Shown: one piece after another, positions 12,969-27,201 of the stretch | Layout: every line of letters begins with the position of its first letter | Numbering within the stretch: the first letter of the stretch is position 1 | Assembly: GCA_029817715.1 (NCBI GenBank) | Contig: JARUPY010000387.1 | Location: 1,984,001-2,048,000 of the forward strand | DNA from: Melastoma dodecandrum | Lineage: Eukaryota; Streptophyta; Magnoliopsida; Myrtales; Melastomataceae | DNA: 64,000 bases | Reading direction: 5' to 3' | Program-made: the position numbers and the translations under genes | The notes under the pieces: generated by a model | Told to the model about the DNA's origin: nothing | The model's input: the letters and a program-made list of their open reading frames with translations, nothing else | Database searches by the model: none

Positions 12969-14008
12969 TGAGCGGTATCGACGCCTCGTAATCGGAGCAA
13001 TCTTGGCAGATTAGTACCCTTCACAAAGAAAAGAACATTCAATTAGTATCAAGTGGTGGTAATATTTTGAATGCATGATATGTAATGATGCATGACATGT
13101 CTAATGCAAGGATTGGATTGTGATTATAACGAATTCAGTCCAAGTGAAAAGAAGTCCGTTAGATAAAATTCAAAAAGGTTCATTTCACGATACACTTCCT
13201 TAAAAAAAAATAAAATAAAAATAAAAAATGAAAAATAGGATAGGCTCGCAGGCCTAAGGATTGCTATGAGATGTCCGCCATTAAATGCGATCCCAAGGGA
13301 TTATCCGTTTCTTTTGAAATCGTGCAGATCGGGCGTCGATGTCAGCCTGACGCTCTATGAAAAGATTGTACTCCTCTTCTTTGAGATCTAATCCAACTCC
13401 TAACGTGAGATGAGTTCGCATGCAAGTTTTCTTCTACTTGAACAATAATAATACTGAATAATTATAAAAGTGTTGATTTATTGATTAACAAGCATTCGTG
13501 CGAAATGGATGTAAATGAGTATGAAGATATAAAAAGAGAAGGTAAGGAAGGGAGAAAAGAAATTGCGGAAACCCCCCGTAACCAACTCAAGTCGCTGCAA
13601 AACGAACAGAAATAGTATTACAATTATCACATGCAAACGTACCTGAACCTGTCCCTGCACGAGTAACAGTCACTTAGTAACAAGCAAATGCACGTGCGGC
13701 GTCTGGTACCTGTAGTGGGCAATCAATTCTAGACTCGGAAGAGGTTTCTAGACCTCCCTCGGACTAAGGGAGGCGGGGTCCCGACCCAAAACCACACCGC
13801 AAAGAGCAGCACAGCCGGGCCTAACGGTGACCCCCTTAAAATCCTAGCCCCGGGTTCAGGCATACCTAGACATGCCTAGGAAAGCGGTAAACAAACACAA
13901 ACAGAAGTTCATACAAAAGGCACGAGCCAAACAATTACATGCGCAAACAATCACTCCTCCCCGCATGTGGATAGAAAGAAAGAAGTTTCGGTAAGAATCC
14001 ACATGCGA
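12969..14008 (-). other. 5' leader of copy A between PBS and ORF1
   Basis: About 1 kb of untranslated leader, including an A-rich stretch near 13201-13240. Only short chance frames are visible. In Ogre-type elements the leader may be processed, but no clear intron is evident by eye. Confidence 0.6.
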
Positions 14009-14028
14009 GGTCCCCAGCGGAGTCGCCA
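14009..14028 (-). other. tRNA primer-binding site, copy A
   Basis: The minus strand reads TGGCGACTCCGCTGGGGACC, beginning with the TGG complementary to a tRNA CCA end, 7 bp inside the LTR boundary. This type of PBS is, to my recollection, attributed to an Arg tRNA in Tat/Ogre elements; the exact tRNA was not verified. Confidence 0.8.
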
Positions 14029-14035
14029 TCCGGGA

Positions 14036-17000
14036 TGTGCGTCCCTCCCGCTCGTTCCCGAATGAGAACAAGAAGGAGGACCGTAATCCTTCGTGGCTCC
14101 GTAAAAATTCGTTTGTCGCTTAACCTAGGTAAGCTAGAAGAAACGGAGTCGCCACCGACTTTATTAAAAAATGGTATAAAGTCGAAAAAACCAAAGAGGG
14201 TTCGGGGATTCCTAACTACTCACTCTCTCACTCAAACATGCGAAAAATGGGTGGCGATACTTTTAAAAGAGGATTCTGATTAACGGGTGTTGGACCCAAT
14301 CTGGGCTTTTAGGTCCAGACTCATGTCATTGGATTACGAGCTTAGGCTCGATTCGGGCGTTGGACCCGAACTCGTATGTGATGATCACGTGCGCAATCAC
14401 ATACAATTATCTAGATCAAAGTAGGCGGGGAAAGGCGGTGACCGTGGGCCTATACACTTGGACCCACGGCCCGTTACAAGTGGAAAAATAGAAAGTCGGG
14501 AAAGCCCGCACCTTCCCTCATGTACCTTAAGTTTGACGGTTGGGGCCGCTTTAACATCTTCAATCATCGCGGTTTTTACACACGCGGAGAAAAATCCACA
14601 CGGTCTGTTACACGCGTCTTCAAGGCTTCCTTTCCACACTTGTTGGAATTTCGAGCTCGCACGAGTAGTGTTCATGGAAAAATGGGGCGTATCCGTTGAG
14701 CTGTCCTGTTTTGCAGCCGATAGTGAACGTGCTCCATTTCGATCCAAGATTGCTCGGTCGTATCCAAAAATGTCCAGAATAGAAAGAGGACAAGATAAAG
14801 AAGAGAAGGACAACGTTACTTTCATGCAAGTAAAGCGAAATTAGTACGAAAAGAAAGGGTGAGATTGCTCACCATCGCGGGAATCTTGTTTCCCATGTCT
14901 CCATGATCTCTCTGAAAGTCGACTATGAATTGTCCAATCGTATTTAGAAAAATCTCGAATAAATGACAAGAAGGAAAAGTTAAAAGAAAGTTTGAATTTA
15001 AGGAAAGTCAATTCAAAACATTACGGATCATATGTGACACGCAAGTGAACATGTATATAAAATGAGCTAATAGGACAAGGAATGATGGACCATTTAATGA
15101 ATTAGCAGCATGAGACTTACGCAAAATTAGATGAACCAATATTGTTAACCAGAAGACACTACTAATAGGCTCACACCAGCTTGAGCTACAGGTAGGATAG
15201 CAATTCAAAACGAAGGCAGGCAATCTAAAAAAAATCGAAACCGAAGTGACCAGGTTTATGAGCAGCACGAATATGAGATTGAGGTAAAAGGGATTTGCAC
15301 GTTCACAAAGTACAATTAAACCAGAAGCTGAAATCAGAATTCTATTTGTAAATCATCAACGTAAATGAACTAGTAGTAATGAAGCAGCGAACCATAAACT
15401 AACAATGACATTAAAGCAGACAGCGCGTAATCGTTAGCAGGGAAACATATTTCGACAAAAATGAGAATTCTGGCAAGTTGAAATAAGTCAACGATTTGAG
15501 CAAGGAGTTTGTCACGGGGATACCCTAACAAACAAACCAATTCCTGCACAAACTAATCTCAAGGTTGAAATACTAACTCAAAACAAAATAAGCAATACGA
15601 CGAGAACGGGAATTAACAATGTGATTGAAGCAGAAACGAACAAACTGGCAAGTCATATCGGAAACACCCATATATGTACTAATCGCTGGTTCAGCAACGG
15701 AAACTCGAAGTATTTTAACAAATTGCAGCAAGTGGAAGATGAAGATACCGCAGGGAGCAAGCAAACAGAATATCTAGATTGAATTGGTTGCGACGCTGAA
15801 ATAATTCTTAGATGAGACAGAGTAAGCAGGCGGCATAATCAGATTAGCTGCAGCGATGACGTTTAACACTAATAGGCCATCCCTAACAAATTAGAATAAG
15901 CATGAGTGAATTAACAGCACGAGTCCACAAACAAAACTCCAGCAAATCAGATGAAGAATCAAAACAGCGGCTCAGAATGCATTGCTGGCCACATTTAGCG
16001 AGTGTACATACGGCTTCCGTCCTCTGTTTTCAAGCAAGCACGGATAATCGAGAGAAAATGTCTCCAGCAGCAATATTATAGAAGTCAAGCGAGATTACCA
16101 CACCATATGGATTAAAGGTTTATAAACAACAAACTTCGAGAAACATATGAACAGCAAGCACAAGGCCACAAATCAAACAAGTCAAAACGTTGTTCAGCTA
16201 GAATCGTAATGGCCGAGAATTGCAGGAAGGAACAATAAATCAAGAACCAAACCGATAAAATTGTATCAAAAATTAATAGTAAGCCATGACAAATCAAGTG
16301 AAGTAAAAAAAAGAAATTCGTGATTACGGCAACACGTTAATCAAGGGAAAACGCAACTCACAACTAAATCTCAAAACAAACAGACCACGAGACGCGCAGA
16401 AATTGAACAAATAGGAACAGATTAATAGAATGCTAGCGAATTTTGAGACAATCGAAAACAGGCGAACGAATACTTACGAAGAATCACACAGACCTGTTCT
16501 TCATCACTTACAGGTCGACCTCGTTTTGCCGAGAATCCTAATGCAGCGATCACCGGGATGAAGTGTCGGATTGTCCTCGGATGGTCTCGACAGTCACGAG
16601 AGTGGACGGGTTTAAACCAGAGAGTGTTGGCCAAACTCTATCTTGCCGTGATCAACCTTGCTGGTGACTGGAAGGTCAGCTCCGGGGGGGTTTCCGCAGG
16701 GATCTTTGCTCACCTTGCCTGGGAAAGGAGGATCGGCCGAAACGGTAGCTGCTGAAGGATTGGCGAGGCTGCCGGACGTCCGCTGGTGGATCAGAAGGGG
16801 AGGCAAGGCCGAGGGAGGAGGGTGATCGGTGGGAATTTTTATTTTTTTTTTGGTGTCGAAGAAAAATCCGTTCCAACCGCTCAACAGAAAGTTCCCCTTT
16901 TATAAGTAGGCGAGAAGAGCGTCAGAGCTAGACCGATCAGGTAAGTTTCTTTCAATTTTTTTATTATTATTTTTTTAATTATTATTATTTTTATCCCGTT

Positions 17001-17504
17001 ATATATGGCATGGTGAAAGTACGGTGGGGTAGGTTGTTAGTTTGTTAAAATAATTTGTTAGGTTGTTAGAATAAGTTGTTATTAATTTGTTAAAGTGAAT
17101 TGTTATAAATTAGAATGAAATGTTAAATTTCAACAAATTTTGGAGGAATTTAAAGAAAATTCGTTATTTTTTATGATTAATTATTTTAATGGGGTCTTGT
17201 TAGACTTTAGTCGTTTTTACCTTATTATTAAGAACCTAAGTCAATGTACATGTGCTTGAACTTCAAATTAAAATGAATGAACTTGATCTAAATGACAAAA
17301 AAAACGTTAAAATGTAATTTTAATCATTTTTTTTTAAAAAAATAAAGAAATTAGTTTCATGTAACTAATTCCTAATTTGAAATTGACCATTTAACCATGT
17401 AACATGAATTTAATGGAAGATTACGAAAGATTCAAAATTATTTCTCTTAAAACCAAAGATTAAGGATTTAAAAAAAATCAAAAATTCGATTTGGGGTGTC
17501 TACA
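14036..17504 (-). repeat. LTR2 (complete, 3469 bp), shared by copies A and B
   Basis: Bounded by TG...CA: plus strand TGTGCGTCCC at 14036 and TCTACA ending at 17504. It serves as 3' LTR of copy B and 5' LTR of copy A. Nearly identical to LTR1 and LTR3, but lacks 12 bp that both others have (near 17118; compare 2335-2350 and 31881-31896) and carries several private substitutions, for example near 16224 and 16441. Confidence 0.92.
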
Positions 17505-17521
17505 GTTTGCCCCTCTTTGCG
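17505..17521 (-). other. Polypurine tract of copy B
   Basis: Same tract as at 2746-2762, directly abutting the TG start of LTR2 on the minus strand. Confidence 0.85.
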
Positions 17522-19913
17522 AGAGAATCTGGAAAGATTTTCTCGCAAAGACGATCTAGAGACCTCAAATCGAATTTTGGGATATGCTTTTGGAAGACCT
17601 GTTTTGGGATATCATTAAACAAATGTGTTAGTAATGAGAGAAATTTGAATTATATGCGAACAAATGCAACCACGATATCCATGTATATCATGCTTCACTT
17701 ATGTAATTCGATAAGGGAAAATGCTTCTGAACATGATTATTGAAGGTCTTCCTCACACTCTCGAGGTTCACTCGTGTTTGTGTGAGCTCGTCTTGATTGG
17801 ACTTGGACTTCCCTTGACTAGGATGCTCATGTACCAGTTGAAGGAGTCTTGACTCGGGTTATAATGTCGGTTTTGGCGTAAGGCCTTTCATAGAAAGTTT
17901 AAAACTTTTCTACTTGGAAGGAATAAATCCATGAGACTTTGTCGGAAAGAGACCTGTTTTACAAAGGTTTCACCGCTCAAGCAGATAATTTGTCATTTGG
18001 ACAGCTTACTATTCAGCACACTTCGCTTGGGGATAATGTGACCATTCATTAGGATTAATGAAATTCTTGTTTTAAGTAGATCCGCTGGGGATGAAAGTTC
18101 CATTGGGAATTCTTTGAATTTGTTGCGAAAATTTCATTTTGAACACCTTTGCTTTTGCAACCAACTTGTTGGCTCTGGTGTTTTTTTTATTTTTGCTCTT
18201 TTGAATTTTGCACTTTGCTTTTGCTGGGCTTTGGCCTTTGTGCTTTTCTTTTGCTTTTTCTTTTCTTTTTTTTTTCGAAAGATCTGCTGGGAATGTTTTT
18301 TTTTTTTTTTTTGGGGAATAAAACTTCATTGATACTCATTTTGAGGAGTGGCCTGATTAGTTTTGTATGTCCACCGACATTGTCTTTCTGCTTGAACCTT
18401 GAGGAAGTGTCGCCTTCGCCGTCGGTCGTTTCCCACTTTCTACTACAGGACTCCTTTTGACCTCGGTGTGAGGTTGTCTTTGGACTAAAGGGTAACAGTA
18501 TTTATAAAAGCTCCGTTTTGGCTCTAAGGGTTAGCAATGGTCGATGTACTGTGTTTGGGATAGAGAAGAGAGTGCTCCTTTTCATCCTGGCTTTGAGCAT
18601 CTTTTGTCAACAGATTTTGAGTCCAATCACGACGCTCGTTTTTTATAAGAACTCACAGTGTTTGCACTCAACTCTCTAGGGTAGGTGTTTAGGATAGGGT
18701 TTTGCCTTCTTTTCCCATGTCCAGAATCATTTGCGAACTCCATGGGGTGATGGTATGACATCTACAATATAAATGATATGCAGATGATGCAAACTCACTG
18801 GGTGGATGACGTTCATGTGCATCCCTTGATGACTTATGTTGCGCCCTGGTTGTGGATTTATGAACTTTATTTCGTGGATTTGGTGTCTGCTTTGGAGATC
18901 ATCCATGATATAAGGTGCTTGAGTTCCTACATCAAGGAATAGAGGCTGAGTGAGTTCATGTAACCTAACTCTTGTTGAGGAAATAAAGAAACGATAAAGT
19001 TGGACATTCGTTGGGGGAATAAGCTGTGAATGTCCGTCCATCTTGACTGTTGTTGGAGAAAATGCTTGTATGTTCAACTTCTACTGGGGATTGTGGTACA
19101 CTTATGAAGTCAATTCCAACTTTGGAGAAATGAGGAGCATGACTCCAACTGGGGAATGATAAGAAATTTTAATAGGGAATAAACATTCCCTTTTACGTGA
19201 TCATCCTTGGTGATAACAAAGGCAATCTCGAAGCTTTGGTTCGAAATTTTCCACCCAACCACCCTCGCCTTTGTTCGTAATGCGAGGTTGCTCATGTACC
19301 TGCACCCGCCAAAGGGCGAAAGTAAGCTCATGTAACTTGTTTTGATAAATGAGAAAAGTATTGATTTTGAAACAACACTTCCTTTCATGTAATCGTTGTT
19401 TGTTGACAACGAAGGCTTCTCCAAGATTGCTTGAAGTTTTTCCACCCTACCACCCTCGCCTTTCGTTGTCTGTCTAGGATGCTCATGTACCTATGAGACG
19501 AACGCAGGGGAAAAACAAATATGTTCATGTAACTTGTTTTGTAAAGAAAGTATTAATATTGAAATAATACTCCCTTTCATGTTGTTTCGTCATTGCATCT
19601 TCGTCCGAAGGAATCGAAGGGTTGACAAAATTGCGATAAGACTTTGTCCTGAAGTTTTTGCCATCCTACCACTCTCGGTTTTATCCAGGAATTATGTATC
19701 CTTCATATGAGGAGCTCTTGTACCTTTCATGTTATTTGTTGTTTTGACAACGAAGGCTTCTCCAAGATTGCTTCGAGTTTTACCACCCTGCCACCCACGC
19801 CTTCGTCCACATGATAGGGAGTTTTTGTACCTATATGCGACAAGGGCAAAAACAAGTGAGCTCATGTAACTTGTTTTGTTAGGAAAGTATCGATGTGGAT
19901 CGAATACTCCCTT
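17522..19913 (-). repeat. 3' untranslated region of copy B with degenerate tandem repeats
   Basis: Counterpart of 2763-5154 at an offset of about 14760 bp, with the same roughly 185-bp units between about 19188 and 19915. It differs by scattered substitutions and short indels, including T-run length near 18298-18311. No gene is seen. Confidence 0.75.
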
Positions 19914-22900
19914 TCATGTGTAGTAGCGCCGAAGAGCATCCGCGTTGATTGGTTGCGGTAGTTCTTGTCCATCCATCTTGGTTAGGATGGTTGCGCCTCC
20001 CGAGAAGGCATGTTTTACCACAAAAGGTCCTTCATAATTCGGGGCGAATTTTCCTCTTGAGTCCTTGTAGTTGGGAATGATCCGTTTCAGAACGAGGTCT
20101 CCAAGTCGATATCGGATCGGTTTGACCTTCTTGTTGAACGCCCGAGCCATGCGTTGTTGATATAACTGCATGTGATGGGCTGCCACGAGCCTTTTTTTCG
20201 TCTATGAAATCGAGATGAACAAGATGATGATTGATCTTGTCTTCATCTGTCATATTATTCTGGGACAATATCCTAAGGGTCGGTAGTTTGACCTCTGCCG
20301 GAATCACTGCTTGTGTTCCATGGACGAGCTCGAATGGAGTTGCCCCAGTTGATGTTCGCATCGTCGTTCGGTATGCGAGTAGCGCAAATGGGAGCTTTTC
20401 ATGCCAGTCGCGATACGTGATTACTGTTTTCTGAAGAATCTTCTTCATATTCTTGTTTGCTGCTTCGACTGCACCATTCATTTGTGGACGGTACGGTGAA
20501 GAATTGATGTGTTTAATTCTGAATTCTTCACAGGGAGAATGCATGAGTTTGCTATTAAAGTTGGAACCATTGTCGGTGACGAGTAGTTCCGGTATGCCAT
20601 ATCTAGCGATGATGTTAAACCGCATAAATCGCACGACGTTCTTTGCGGTAACTTCTCTAAATGATTGAGCTTCGATCCACTTGGTGAAATAGTCAATTAC
20701 GACTAAGATGAATCGATGTCCATTTGATGCTATGGGATTGATGGGTCCAATGACGTCCATCCCCCACATTGAAAATGGCCACGGCTCGAATAAAGGGTAG
20801 AGCCTGGTAGGAGGTACATGCACCTTGTCACTGTAAATTTGACACTTGTGACATGCTTTGACGTATTTGATACAATCGGCTTCCATTGTCGACCAATAAT
20901 ATCCCAGACGCATGATTTTTTGGGCAAGTGCGTATCCATTCATGTGAGGACCACAAGCACCTTCGTGTACTTCCATCATAATGTCTTTGGCTTCTTTTTC
21001 TGTGATGCACCGCATGAGGGTCGTCGTGAAAGACTTCTTGTATAGGATGTTCCCGTCGAGAAAGTAACCTCTGGATAACCTCCTGATGAACTTGCGTTCT
21101 TTCCTTGTGCTTATATGAGGAAAGTCTCCTGAATGTAGATACGCCCTAATATCGGCATACCATGGAGATGGATCAACTTGTTGATCGGGTTCAGTGTTCA
21201 TGCAACTAGGCTCTTCGATGATGTTGATGCGGAGAGGTTCAATGTCCATTTCTCCGGCCAATGGTATCATTGATGCGAGGGTTGCAAGTGCATCTGCAAA
21301 TCGATTGTCGGATCGTGGTAGGTAGCTGAAACTAATGTCTGTAAATTTTCGAATCAGCTCTTGCAGATAATCTTGATATATGATAAGTTTTGGATCTCTT
21401 GTGCGCCAATCTCCATTGGTTTGAGAGATTATGAGTGCAGAATCTCCGTAAACGTCTAAGAATTGTGCTTTTATGTCAAGTGCACGTAGTAAACCGACAA
21501 TACATGCTTCATATTCAGAAATGTTATTTGTGCATGGGAATGTGACTTTAGCAGCAACTGGATAATATTGCCCGTTTGGGGATATCACAACTGCTCCAAT
21601 GCCAGAACCTGATGAGTTGACTGTGCCATCAAAATACATCGTCCATCGTTGTTCTGAATCTACTAGTAAGATGTCATCATCTGGCAGCTTAATTTCCAGT
21701 GGTGAATCATCTGTCCCTGGATATTCTGCTATGTGATCGGCAATAGTTCTGCCTTTGATTGATTTCGTTGAATGAAATTTGATGTCGAATTCGGCAAGTT
21801 GCAGCTGCCATTTTGAAATTCTTCTGATAAGAGTTGGTCTCTCGAAGAGGTATTTGAGTGGATCATTATCTGAAATTAGCAATATCTCGTAATGGAGAGT
21901 ATATTGTCGGAGACGATGAAGAACCCAAACGAGTGCGCATCATGTGCGTTCCGGGACTGTGTATCGGGCTTCGCAGTCTGTGAATTTCTTGCTGAGGTAA
22001 TAAATGGCGTGTTCCTTGGCGCCTGGTAACTGTTGTGCTAGCATTGCCCCAAATGACTCTTCTAGTACTGTTAGATAGAGCGTGAGCGGATGTCCCGGCT
22101 TTGGCGGGATAAGGATTGGTGGTTCTGTTAGGTACATCTTGATCTGTTCGAATGCGTTCCTGCAATCTTCATCCCATTCAAATATGACGTTTTTTTTCAA
22201 TTTCCTGAATAGAGGTTTGCATGTGTCGGCCAGATTGGAAATAAACCTTCCGATATAATTGATGCGGCCCATGAAGCCACGGATCTCTTTAACTGACTTT
22301 GGTGCTGGAAGTTCCTTAATTGCTTTGATTTTATCTGGGTCTATTTCAATGCCTTTATTGCTTACAACAAACCCAAGAAGTTTCCCCGATGTTGCCCCAA
22401 ACAAGCATTTGGCGGGATTGAGACGCAATTTGTATTTACGAAGTCGTTCAAATAGCTTGCGTAGAACGACCATGTGATCTTCTTCTGTTCTGGATTTGGC
22501 GATCATGTCATCAACATAAACTTCGATCTCACGGTGCATCATGTCATGGAATAGGACTACCATTGCTCGTTAATATGCTGCCCCGGCGTTCTTTAGCCCA
22601 AATGGCATAACTCGGTAACAAAATGTGCCCCGGGGTGTAATGAATGTCGTCTTTTCCTTATCTGCCTCAGCCATCTTGATCTGATTATAGCCAGAGAATC
22701 CGTCCATAAAGGAGAATTTGTTGAAACCGGCCGTGTTGTCCACTAATAGATCGATGTGCGGTAGAGGGAAGTCATCTTTGGGACTTGCTTTATTGAGGTC
22801 TCGGTAATCCACGCATACTCTGACTTTTCCATTCTTCTTCATGACCGGGACGATGTTTGCGACCCATTGAGGATATTCCGATACTTCGATAAAATTAACT

Positions 22901-25900
22901 TTAAGTAGCTTGTCTACTTCTTCCTTGATTGCAAGGGCTAGTTCCGGTTTGTATCGACGCTGCTTTTGTTTGATTGGATGAATCAAAGGATTAGTGGGGA
23001 TTTTGTGTTCTACTATTTCTGAGTCTAATCCTGGCATATCTGCGTATGACCAAGCGAAAACATCTGAAAATTCTCTGAGAAGATTTATAATTTTCTCGGC
23101 TTCATCTGTTAGTAAATCTGCACCAATGAAGAGCTCTTTGGGCTCATCTTCTGTTCCAATATTGATAGAAATTGGTTCTTGCAGAGTGACTTCCTTGGGA
23201 TTTTCATGTCTCAGTAATCCTTGTTCTAGGCCATGGTAGCCGTCAAGGGATTCCGGATTTTGAATGACTTCTTCATCTGGATCTTCTGATGTTTCGGGGT
23301 CTTTTGAGGATTGGCCGTCTGTCTCATCGAATTCATCTGAAATATGACCACACTCTATTTGAAAAGGTTCTGGGAGTTTGTCCCGGAATTCTTGAGTAGT
23401 TTCTGAAGTGTTATTCCCTTTGAGTGGCAACTCGTCCAGGTTCAATGCTCCTTCGAGGTGGAGATATGCCATAGCATCGGCTAATTGCTCCTGCTGTAAC
23501 GTGCCCCGTGATGCCGGAACGAATACCTCGTATAAGTCTGGATAGCCGAGAATTCCGCATGTCTCGATCCTTAATTTCCAATCTTGAATAGTCTCTTCTT
23601 CATACCCGATACCCGCTTTGTCGGCTGGCCTGGGGATCTGAATTGGGAAAAGCATGCCTTGTCCTCTTGCTCCCAAACCTCCTCCAATCTGGTATCCCAT
23701 TTGAAGCAAAACTCGTGCCATGTTTGCGACCACTGGTTCGATTGGCGGGTCATTATTGACTTTTCGGATCATGTTTACCATCTCGAATGCTTGCATCGTA
23801 GACGGTTCAACAGAGGGTTCTCCAACATATGGAATGTCGACTTCATTGCATAATTCAATATCTCGTTCTCCGTTGACAGTTACGAGTTTGCCTCCGAAAG
23901 GGAACTTGACTTTTTGATGATACGTGGAAGGGATTGCCCCAGCTTGATGAATCCATGGTCTCCCAAGTAACATGTTGAAAGAGCTGTTAGTTTCAAGCAC
24001 CTGGAATGCAGTCATAAATTTAGCCGGGCCCATAATGATTTCCAGGATTATTTCTCCGAGGGGTTTGCGCTTTGCTCCGTCAAATGCTCTGATGTTTAAG
24101 CTGGGCGGAGACATGTTTTTCACGTCGAGTCCCAATTGGCGAGCGACTCCCAGAGGTAGTATGTTAACTCTAGAGCCTCCGTCGATCAACACTTTGGAGA
24201 TCTGATTGCCCATGCAGCTTAATGTTATGAACAAAGCTTTATTACTTTCCTCTGCTCCTTTTGGGACGTCTTGGTCGGAAAAAGTGATGGCATTTTGAGC
24301 CAACATCCCATTCATGAATATGTCAAAAGCATTAACTTCGATTTCTGGCGGTACATGCACCTCTGCCAAGAACCTCTCCAGTGAATTTCGATGTTTGTCT
24401 GACGAGTTGATCAGATCAAATAACGAGATTTGTGCTGGTTGTCTCTTCAACTGCTCTATAATGTCATAGTCGCTAACCTTTATCGTCTTGACGACCTGCT
24501 TGATTTCATCGGCAGTGGGCACTTTGGGCTCCGGATTCTTAGGTAACTCAGGTCCCGCTACAACCTTTCCCGATCGGGTAATTAACCCCACATTGTCCTC
24601 TGTCAACTGGACATTTCGTGTCACCGTTGGTCCCATCACGATAGGGGTGACCGAAGGAATTTGCACTTGCGGTACTTCAAAATTTGAGCTCATCCCTGAA
24701 GGATAGTACACATAGGGCTTTGGGATAGTTGGTTGCCCCGGAAGGATGTAGAGATGTTTTGTGGGATGGGGTTTGCCTCTCCCTTTTCCTCCTTGTTTGT
24801 GCAAGGGTTCATACATGTGAGTTTCTTCTTGTGACTCCAAATTATTTTCATTGTCTGCCGGAGTTGTCGGCGTCCCATCCAATGCTCTGACTGTTGGGTA
24901 TGACAAAGGTGTCGACATTCCATATGTTAGAGTCCTGATTTCCATAGGCTGATATTGATATTCCCACATCGGCGCTAGTGACCATTGGCCTCCCGGTGTA
25001 ACCACAATATCTTCTGTATTGGTTTGAATTTGGCTGCTTGAGCCTTCATCCCTCGGATAAGATAAACCTGAAGGCGGGGTGGACATGTAAAGAAAGTCCT
25101 GGGGATATACAGGGGTCCTATTGAGTGGTGGAAGAGGATGTTCCTCCCATGGATAGACGACGTCTCTGTCAGGAGATGGGTGTCGGGAGAGTCTCACTTG
25201 ACCTTGCGTGGGGAGAGACGGAGATGCATGATCCGACATATCCTGCAATCTTTGGACATATTCTTGCTGGGCAGCTTGAACTTTGTCTAAGAAGTCATTT
25301 GCCTCTCGAGCTACAACAGCGTCACCTAATTTTCGGTTTTCCAGTGTTGGGAAGCGATAATTATGCATCATGGTCGATCTCGCCATTCCTCTCGGAGGGT
25401 TATCAACAATTCCTTCTGATGGTTCCCGTTCATCTCCAGAACTATCATCTTCTCCTGATGATCCATCAGTTATTCCTTCTGAGGGATCTTCTTCTTGTTC
25501 GGAGGAGTCCTCTTCTTGTGATGATTCTTCCATATTCTCTTCTTCTGAAATGTCTCCGTCTGAAAATTCTGCTTCAATCAAGTTTACATGTTCTGGGAGA
25601 GGATTCTTTTGCACATTTGGTGCAGGGGCCGGAGCAGAGGCAAACGTAATAACTCCATCATCTAAAAGGTTTTGAATTTTGAATCGTAGGGCGATGCAAT
25701 CTTTCGTGTCATGTCCAAGTGCCCCAGAATGATAATGGCATACCGCCTTGGGGTTATAGCCAATGGATGTAGGATGGGTTGGTTTGGCATCGACTGGTTT
25801 GAGGAAGCCCAGATCCCTTAAACGAAAGAACATAACATCCAACGGGTCAGGAGTCGGAGTTAAGTCTTCGAGTCTACGTCGTGGTCGCTCTTGTCCTACC

Positions 25901-27201
25901 GGCTTTGGCGGTGGAGGCCTCGCCGCGGGGGCCAATGGTCTGAATCTGTTTACAGTAGGTATAAAAGGTCTAGGCGCCGTTGCCATATATGTCCTTGGCG
26001 CATAAGAGGTTGGGGGCGGCACCGTTTTCATCAAAGGTTTGTTGTATTCTGCTGTTGCGACTAGCTCTTTGGGCTTAGTCTTCATTGCCGGCTTTACTAC
26101 TGGGGTCGGAATAAGACCATCTCGACTAATCTGATCCAAACGGTCAGCGTTAATCACTGCTTGGGCGAGGGTTGAAGGAGTCTGCCCGATCATATAAGGG
26201 AGATATTCTCTGGGTAACAGCTGATTGAACTCGTCTATCAATTCTCGCTCTTTGAGAGTGGGTTTAATCTGAGATGCTACCTGACGAAAACGGTAAGCAA
26301 ACTGCTTCATGTCTTCAGTTCGATACCTTTTCATTTTCCTCAGATCTGATATAGTAGGAGCCATTTCCACATTGAAACTGTAATAATTCAGAAAATCAAG
26401 CGCCAGCTCTTTGAAAGTGGAATATTGACTCAGATCCTTTGTATAATACCAATGGAGTGCCGACTCTGCCAGACTCTCTTGGAACATCGCAATGCGAAAT
26501 TTATCATCAGCCGGATATACTGCCATTTTGTGACAGAAATGTTTCAAGTGCAGCTCTGGGCAACCCTTCCCTCTGAACTTCTCGAATTCAGGTATCTTAA
26601 ATTTCGGAGGGATTTGAAATTGAGGGACATGGAAATCCTTGTATTCCCATGAATGTGCTCCGTAGCCCTGTATAGCATTTAGGCGCTCTTCTAGTTTCGC
26701 CAAGCGCTTTGACTCTGATTCCTGCATGGAGGATATCATTGCCTCGAGTCTTGTCTGGATAGCACTGGTTTGGCTGTGGTCTCCGAGTAGTTCATCGACA
26801 AGTGCGGCATTACGGATGGCAGGGTTTGGTTGGTGAATCTCCGCCTGTGGAGTTTGGTTGCTGATAGGGGGGCTGGGAGTTTCAAAGTTGTTGATTGGCG
26901 GAGAAGGAATAGTGGTAGAGACATAAGGAGTTGGCCTTGTCATGGGGAAATTTGGTCTAGCAGTATGTGGTTGGTGAGGATTTGGTTCATAGGTAGTTGG
27001 TGGGTAGGGAGTTGGCCCGAATCTAGGCTGGGGATAATATGGGGGAATGTGTGGTTGGTAGGCGTTTGGTAAGAAGGTTCCAAGCATGTTTGGTGGATTA
27101 TATGGGTGGGCCGGGGTGGCCGTTGATCCCATCCCGAGAGTGGGATGGAAATAAGGGTTGTATATTGGAGGCGGGTTTGTTGAGACGGAAGACCCCATCA
27201 T
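19914..27201 (-). pseudogene. Gag-Pol polyprotein, copy B (two stops and a frameshift)
   Basis: Same domain order as copy A. Gag, protease, G-patch and the first part of RT form one uninterrupted frame (27201-22570). The frame then breaks at TAA 22572-22570, where copy A has a CAA Gln codon in RT; at TGA 21942-21940 in RNase H, shared with copy A; and by one extra T in the run 20192-20198 (seven T; copy A has six at 5433-5438), which shifts the integrase C-terminus. The protease reads IDGGSRVN where copy A reads IDGGSGVN, a Gly-to-Arg change next to the active-site loop. YVDD, the archaeal-type RNase H and the integrase D-D-E are present. Confidence 0.92.

Noticed and set aside
14397..14844. 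Overlapping 142- and 128-codon frames on both strands in the LTR, repeated at 29165-29612
   Set aside because: Mirror open frames within LTR sequence; no family resemblance.
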